This document shows positions 24,136-28,143 of a DNA stretch of 28,143 bases, piece after piece. The first letter of the stretch is position 1. Each line of letters opens with the position of its first letter. The notes beneath the pieces are model-generated. The model saw only the letters and a program-made list of their open reading frames with translations, was not told the origin of the DNA and ran no database searches. Both the position numbers and the translations under genes were made by a program. This stretch comes from CALKGK01 sp964649515 (GTDB lineage: Bacteria; Bacteroidota; Bacteroidia; Flavobacteriales_D; Sanyastnellaceae). Location of the stretch: NCBI GenBank assembly GCA_964649515.1, contig CAZYPV010000042.1:1-28143 (forward strand). Reading direction: 5' to 3'.

Positions 24136-25920
24136 ATGACGCCATTTTTCTCAATTTCTTCAATTATTGGTCAGAAATCAAGCATTTTGATCTTCTTTCT
24201 TCTGTGCATTTTCCTACCTGGCTACCCACTTTTTGGTCAAAATCAGGACAAGGCCTTTGAAGGGAACGAATCCATTTCTTATGATGAGGCGATTGCGCGT
24301 TATCAGTACTTTGCCAATAAGTACGAAGAAGCGCATTTTTTAGAAGTGGGTATGACCGACGTGGGCGAGCCACTGCATTGTTTTTTCCTTACGAAATCAC
24401 TTCTGCCATTAGGCGCTGATGGTCGGTTCGATCTGCCAAAAGATAAACCGGTACTCTTCATCAATAATGGCATTCACCCCGGTGAACCTTGTGGGATTGA
24501 CGCGAGTTTGCAATTTGTGGAACGACTGCTAGAATCGCGCAATGAAGATCGACAAAGCATCCTCGATCGATTGGTGATAGCGATAGTTCCCGTTTATAAT
24601 GTTGGTGGTGCTTTGAATAGGGGGTGCTGTTCGCGAGCCAATCAAAATGGACCGGAGGCTTACGGATTTCGTGGGAATGCGAAAAATTTAGATCTGAATC
24701 GTGACTTCATTAAGCTGGACTCCGAAAATGCACGAAGTTTGGTGCTTTTGCTCCGAAGTCTCAATCCACACGTGTTCATCGATACCCACACCAGCAATGG
24801 AGCAGATTATCAATATGTGATGACCATGATTGCGACGCAGCCGGATAAAGCGAGCGAAGAAATCGGGCAGTACATCCGCGAAAAAATGTCGCCAAGTCTT
24901 TATGCCGATATGGAAAAACGGGGTTTTGGCATGACCCCCTACGTGTATGGCATGGGGCGCATTCCGGATGAAGGCATCAAAGATTTTCTTGAAACTCCAA
25001 GGTATAGTACCGGGTACAACGCGCTTTTCAACACCATCGGATATACTTCCGAAACCCACATGCTGAAGCCATTTCCGCAAAGAGTGGAGAGCACATACCA
25101 ATTTTTGATGAGTACAGCGAGCTACATGAGTCAAAATGCCGCAGAGTTGATTGCCCTGAAAAATAGAGCAGACAATGCCGTTTGTTCACAAAAGGTTTTC
25201 CCCTTGCAGTGGGAGTTGGATACCATGAACTACCGCATGCTCCCTTTCAAAGGTTTTGAAGCCAAGTACCCGAAAAGCGAAGTGAGTGGTGAGAATCGTT
25301 TGAGCTATGATCAAGGTGCTCCATTTGAGAAAGAGATCAAGTATTTCGATCAATACATCGTGAAAGATAGTGTCATTGCGCCCAAGTTTTACATCATTCC
25401 CTGGGCTTGGAAGTCGGTGTGGCAGGCCATGCAATTGAATGGAGTTGAAATAGATTTTCTTAGGGCAGACACTACCATGATGGTGGAAGCGTATTTTATT
25501 GATGATTTTTCTAGTACCAATAGGGTGTATGAAGGACATCACATGAACACCGTTCAATCCATGCGGAAAGAGCTAATTGAGATGCATTTCAGAGCAGGAG
25601 ATGTCATGATCCCCGTTAACCAAACGTCCAACCGATACATCGTGGAGACGCTTGAGCCCAAGGGGGTAGATGCTTTTTTTGTTTGGAATTTTTTCGATTC
25701 AGCCTTCCAGCAAAAAGAGTGGTATAGTGATTACGTTTTCGAAGATACCGCGGCAGAAATGCTCAAAACCAACCCTGAACTAAAAAAGGCCTTTGAAGAG
25801 AAGAAGCAAAGCGACCCCGAGTTCAAATCAAACGCAAGAGCTCAATTGTATTGGTTGTATCAGCGGAGTGTGCACTTTGAGCCCAGCTTGAACCGCTATC
25901 CGGTTTATCGGGGGATGTGA
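24136..25920 (+). CDS. Secreted M14-family zinc carboxypeptidase
   Basis: A 594-residue exported peptidase. Zinc ligands are His114 and Glu117 in NGIHPGEPCG and His218 in FIDTHTSNG; the NLDLNRDF motif (substrate-binding Arg) and the YTSETHM segment (probable catalytic Glu) complete an M14 domain of about 320 residues. The remaining 250 residues form a C-terminal region without a recognised domain, common in Bacteroidota M14 proteins. It should trim peptides or cell-wall peptides outside the cytoplasm. ATG 24136 gives a conventional signal peptide (hydrophobic core ILIFFLLCIFLPGYPLFG) and a 63-bp gap from yqgE; an in-frame ATG at 24100 would give a 28-residue n-region and only 27 bp. Confidence 0.88.
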   Translation: MTPFFSISSIIGQKSSILIFFLLCIFLPGYPLFGQNQDKAFEGNESISYDEAIARYQYFANKYEEAHFLEVGMTDVGEPLHCFFLTKSLLPLGADGRFDLPKDKPVLFINNGIHPGEPCGIDASLQFVERLLESRNEDRQSILDRLVIAIVPVYNVGGALNRGCCSRANQNGPEAYGFRGNAKNLDLNRDFIKLDSENARSLVLLLRSLNPHVFIDTHTSNGADYQYVMTMIATQPDKASEEIGQYIREKMSPSLYADMEKRGFGMTPYVYGMGRIPDEGIKDFLETPRYSTGYNALFNTIGYTSETHMLKPFPQRVESTYQFLMSTASYMSQNAAELIALKNRADNAVCSQKVFPLQWELDTMNYRMLPFKGFEAKYPKSEVSGENRLSYDQGAPFEKEIKYFDQYIVKDSVIAPKFYIIPWAWKSVWQAMQLNGVEIDFLRADTTMMVEAYFIDDFSSTNRVYEGHHMNTVQSMRKELIEMHFRAGDVMIPVNQTSNRYIVETLEPKGVDAFFVWNFFDSAFQQKEWYSDYVFEDTAAEMLKTNPELKKAFEEKKQSDPEFKSNARAQLYWLYQRSVHFEPSLNRYPVYRGM

Positions 25921-25993
25921 TGCGATGTAATGAAGTCCTTATTTCTTCATCTTAATAAAACCCAAAAATAGTATGCACGCCTACTAAATTATT

Positions 25994-26001
25994 TACCTTC
26001 G
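25994..26001 (+). promoter_or_regulatory. Candidate -7 box (TAnnTTCG) for the esterase gene
   Basis: TACCTTCG ends 4 nt before the ATG at 26006, the same layout as before the EamA gene, predicting a leaderless or nearly leaderless mRNA. No TTG upstream. Confidence 0.35.
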
Positions 26002-26005
26002 TACT

Positions 26006-26902
26006 ATGAAGTCGGTTGGATACCAGATGGTGATGACATACTATCGTATGATGCGAGAGATTCGATCACGCGTTGATATTGGACCAAAACAAGTGAGGTT
26101 CTATATGGACAAACTTTCGGTGTTGAGCGTCCCTCCGTTGAATTGCAGCGTGAAAAGCTTTGACTTTGGAGGTGTGAAGGTGGAAGGGGTGAGGCACAAA
26201 GATGCTGAAGATGATCTTATTCTCTTTTTCATTCACGGTGGTGCCTTTGCCTTTGGGTCGGCTAGAACCCACAGGGCTGCTGCGGCTTTTCTCTCCAAGC
26301 ATACAAAAGCGCGTGTTTATCTTCCGGAATACAGAACCACGCCAGAATATCACTATCCCGCCCCCTTAGAAGATTGCATCAAAAGCTACTCGGCCATCCG
26401 AGAGAAGTATCCCGATCGAAAGATTGTGGCCATTGGCGATTCGGCAGGCGGAAATTTGAGTGCTGCGCTTACTGTATATTGCAGAGATCATAACATCCCA
26501 ATGCCGCACAAATTGGTGCTGATGTCGCCGTGGTTGGACTTGTCGGAAAACTCCGAAAGCATTCAAAACAACTACGACGAAGAGAGTATTTTTTATACCA
26601 AGGACCTCATTGCGTATTCCGACTACTACCTCGCTGGAAAACCTGCGAAAGATCCTTTGGTGTCTCCTTTGTATGCCGACCTTCACGATTTTCCGCCAAC
26701 CTTTATACAAGTGGCGAAAAACGAATTGCTCTATCACGACAGTAAAGGGTTTTTCAAGAAACTTCAGGACGAAAACATTGCTTGTGCGATGGAAGAAGAG
26801 GAAAACCTCTTTCATTCATGGCAACTGTTGAGCGACTATCTACCCGCAGCAAGAAGATCGCTCGAAAATGTAGCGAAGTTCATTCTCTCGGAAGAAGAGT
26901 AG
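26006..26902 (+). CDS. Alpha/beta hydrolase of the HSL (Aes-like) esterase family
   Basis: A 298-residue cytoplasmic esterase. FFIHGGAFAFGS (74-85) is the HGG oxyanion-hole motif, YLPEYRTTPEYHYPAPLEDC (105-124) the hallmark loop after it, Ser146 the nucleophile in GDSAGGN, and His270 in FHSWQ the general base. The acid residue is less clear: the usual region reads AKNELLYHDS, with Asn239-Glu240 and Asp245 as candidates. Small acyl esters are the likely substrates, but the sequence does not define them. The gene meets the convergent lipoprotein gene with only 6 bp between stop codons. Confidence 0.88.
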   Translation: MKSVGYQMVMTYYRMMREIRSRVDIGPKQVRFYMDKLSVLSVPPLNCSVKSFDFGGVKVEGVRHKDAEDDLILFFIHGGAFAFGSARTHRAAAAFLSKHTKARVYLPEYRTTPEYHYPAPLEDCIKSYSAIREKYPDRKIVAIGDSAGGNLSAALTVYCRDHNIPMPHKLVLMSPWLDLSENSESIQNNYDEESIFYTKDLIAYSDYYLAGKPAKDPLVSPLYADLHDFPPTFIQVAKNELLYHDSKGFFKKLQDENIACAMEEEENLFHSWQLLSDYLPAARRSLENVAKFILSEEE

Positions 26903-26908
26903 TCACCA

Positions 26909-27487
26909 TCAGAATCGAAGTGTGCTTCTGTAGGTCGAAAGCAGACTCTTTTGCTGATTATTTACTGCGTCCATATCCGGTTTGATGGCCTCGAAAGGAA
27001 GTTTCTCGAAAGCCCCGAGATCAATTTGGTCAGCTTCCATGAAACGTTGAGAAGCTCCATTCACCTCCTGAAGTTGGTTGTAGGTGAACTGCTGTTCAAG
27101 AATGCGTTGAACACCATCTTTGTTCTCGGACTTCGTGCGATGCGTCGAATAAATCAATTCACCTTTTTCATCAAAGAAGAAATGATCGCTTTGATCTCCT
27201 GCTTCATTGGTATAAGCGCCGCTTACTTGCATTAAAATTCCATGCTCATCGTAGTTTACCTCAGCTTCTCCCTTAGCACCATTCATTGAAAGTCTGCGCT
27301 TTTGAACTGCTTGTGGATCAACTTGGCGAATTCGCTTTTCGATGGTTTCCAGTTGTTCTTTTGGAGTATCGCTGAGTCCTTCCGGTTGAGGAGCTTTTTC
27401 CCCTTGTTCCTGGCAAGCACTAAAGGCAGTAATCATCAAAAGAACGTTGATGTAAATAAAGATGGAATGACGCAAAGCGATTTTCAT
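26909..27487 (-). CDS. Uncharacterised lipoprotein
   Basis: A 192-residue protein with a lipoprotein signal (lipobox TAFSAC, Cys25) followed by a charged, Pro/Glu-rich linker. The mature part holds a DEHGILMQVSGAYTN segment and a similar FFDEKGELIYSTHR segment, resembling the paired beta hairpins of MORN/YD-like repeats, then a helical C-terminus. I do not recognise the family. The start at 27487 is chosen because it places the signal at the N-terminus and lies downstream of the promoter; the frame extends to 27580. Probably monocistronic. Confidence 0.75.
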   Translation of the reverse strand: MKIALRHSIFIYINVLLMITAFSACQEQGEKAPQPEGLSDTPKEQLETIEKRIRQVDPQAVQKRRLSMNGAKGEAEVNYDEHGILMQVSGAYTNEAGDQSDHFFFDEKGELIYSTHRTKSENKDGVQRILEQQFTYNQLQEVNGASQRFMEADQIDLGAFEKLPFEAIKPDMDAVNNQQKSLLSTYRSTLRF

Positions 27488-27511
27488 GTGTTTTAAGTTT
27501 TTAGGGGCATA

Positions 27512-27538
27512 CGAAGATAATGAAAACAGGTTGCGCAA
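27512..27538 (-). promoter_or_regulatory. Candidate promoter of the lipoprotein gene
   Basis: On the minus strand TTG (27538-27536), 16 nt, then TATCTTCG (27519-27512). The TAnnTTCG box matches those before the genes at 6778 and 26006. The spacer is short. Confidence 0.4.
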
Positions 27539-27590
27539 TTTCTTAACAGAGGGGTAAGGATGCGGTAAGGTCATAGCCAAGGCGTCATCT

Positions 27591-27598
27591 TAACTTTG
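27591..27598 (+). promoter_or_regulatory. Candidate -7 box of an orphan transcript
   Basis: TAACTTTG, an exact TAnnTTTG match, lies about 110 bp before a strong terminator with no gene between. No TTG at the ideal spacing. Confidence 0.3.
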
Positions 27599-27603
27599 AC
27601 CCC

Positions 27604-27731
27604 GAAGAGCAGCGATAGTTGACTTTTCATTTTAAAGGTTCTCATTTGCCACATCTCAGCAAACCTTCTTGTTTGTCACAGATTATCCCAAGGCATTAAA
27701 AAAGACTTCCAAACGTGGAGGTCTTTTTTTT
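27604..27731 (+). ncRNA. Candidate small RNA
   Basis: About 128 nt from the inferred start to the terminator, with no ATG-started frame; a TTG-started frame of 26 codons is unconvincing. It contains a repeated agcaaacc/cttgtttg-type segment (27658-27676) that could pair locally. No known RNA family was recognised. It might instead be no more than the gap between two divergently placed genes. Confidence 0.25.
27698..27731. terminator. Bidirectional intrinsic terminator
   Basis: A 13-bp stem (one G-U pair) with loop aaacgt is flanked by an A-run on the left and a T-run on the right, so it can end transcripts from both sides: the orphan plus-strand unit and the minus-strand AlkC-like gene stopping at 27799. 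Confidence 0.75.
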
Positions 27732-27798
27732 GTGGTGTAATTCGATGGATGTCTTCATTCAGTCATTGAATTGTATTTCATGGATGAAGAGTCGTTAT

Positions 27799-28143
27799 TC
27801 AGGCTTGAACCTTCAATTCTACGCGGATATTCGCTAAGATTTCACCATTCACTCTCACCTCAATGCGATGTGTTCCCGGGTAGTGCTTTCTTGTGCTGAG
27901 GTCTTGAAAATGCTGTTGTTTTTGAAGTTGGTGTTGGCCTATTGGAAAGGTCTTTTCCGACCACTGAAATACCTTCGAACTGGTGCTCCCATTCTTCTTT
28001 TGGTAATGCACCAAGTACTCAATGCGTAACTTGGCCGACTCGTGAAGCTGAAAAACAAGCGCTAAATTCAATGGATCTCCGATCTTGATTTGGTCTTTGT
28101 CTGCTTTGAAGGCAAGTAAGTCCAAGTGCGTTAATTCATCGTA
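27799..28143 (-). CDS. DNA alkylation repair protein (AlkC-like), C-terminal Ig-like domain only
   Basis: The last 114 codons of a gene whose start lies beyond the window; the frame is open to the edge (YDELTHLDLLAF). The segment is a beta-sandwich with KIGDPLNLALVFQL, LRIEYLVHYQKKNGSTSSKVF and TRKHYPGTHRIEVRVNGE, matching the C-terminal domain of AlkC-type DNA glycosylases, which remove alkylated bases with a HEAT-repeat domain followed by an Ig-like domain. The HEAT repeats are outside. A Met start at 28125 would need TTG and would cut the domain, so it is not used. AlkC versus another Ig-tailed relative cannot be settled from this part. Confidence 0.75.
   Translation of the reverse strand, partial: YDELTHLDLLAFKADKDQIKIGDPLNLALVFQLHESAKLRIEYLVHYQKKNGSTSSKVFQWSEKTFPIGQHQLQKQQHFQDLSTRKHYPGTHRIEVRVNGEILANIRVELKVQA

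Noticed and set aside
25931..25952. Small inverted repeat (atgaag/cttcat) after the M14 peptidase gene
   Set aside because: Six pairs, A/T-rich and without a T-run; too weak to call a terminator.

Overview
The window looks like chromosomal DNA from a marine-type member of the Bacteroidota, probably Flavobacteriales. Four things point there: two secreted proteins with type B (CHU_C, gliding-motility family) C-terminal sorting domains of the type IX secretion system (T9SS); a PorP/SprF-like outer-membrane protein; an S46 dipeptidyl-peptidase; and several promoters of the Bacteroidota form TTG-N(16-20)-TAnnTT(T/C)G. No tRNA, rRNA, CRISPR array, insertion sequence, integrase or phage gene was recognised. 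The taxonomic call is inferred from gene content only.

Layout. 1-2.8 kb: the C-terminal part of an S46 peptidase, with the Arg that marks DPP11-type acidic specificity, then a very divergent WecG/TagA-like protein. 2.8-3.4 kb: an unannotated 37-residue His-rich membrane peptide on the minus strand and an orphan promoter-terminator unit that could be a small RNA. 3.4-6.7 kb: a large secreted CotH-kinase-like protein with lamin-tail and chitobiase-like domains, beta repeats and a T9SS sorting domain. 6.8-7.6 kb: an EamA transporter, convergent with icmF (7.7-11.1 kb), a fused B12-dependent acyl-CoA mutase whose active-site pair predicts isobutyryl-CoA. 11.2-12.8 kb: a two-helix membrane protein and a membrane-anchored alpha/beta hydrolase. 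12.9-18.1 kb, minus strand: truC, a DUF3089 lipoprotein and a 1134-residue modular secreted protein with a lysyl-oxidase domain. 18.2-23.0 kb: an SprB-repeat adhesin, a PorP/SprF-like partner and a small secreted protein homologous to the adhesin's N-terminal domain. 23.0-23.5 kb: a gene-free stretch with a G-quadruplex motif. 23.5-28.1 kb: yqgE, an M14 carboxypeptidase, an HSL-type esterase, a lipoprotein, a second orphan promoter-terminator unit, and the C-terminal end of an AlkC-like DNA alkylation repair protein cut by the window edge.

How it fits together. The common theme is the cell surface: T9SS cargo, an outer-membrane partner, secreted peptidases and enzymes that could modify surface proteins (a CotH-type kinase fold and a lysyl oxidase). 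The most novel-looking items are the lysyl-oxidase protein, in which the three copper His, the quinone Lys and the quinone Tyr are all recognisable, and the adhesin/PorP/stand-alone-domain cluster built on an N-terminal domain I cannot name. The metabolic genes (icmF, the transporter, truC) look like ordinary chromosomal neighbours.
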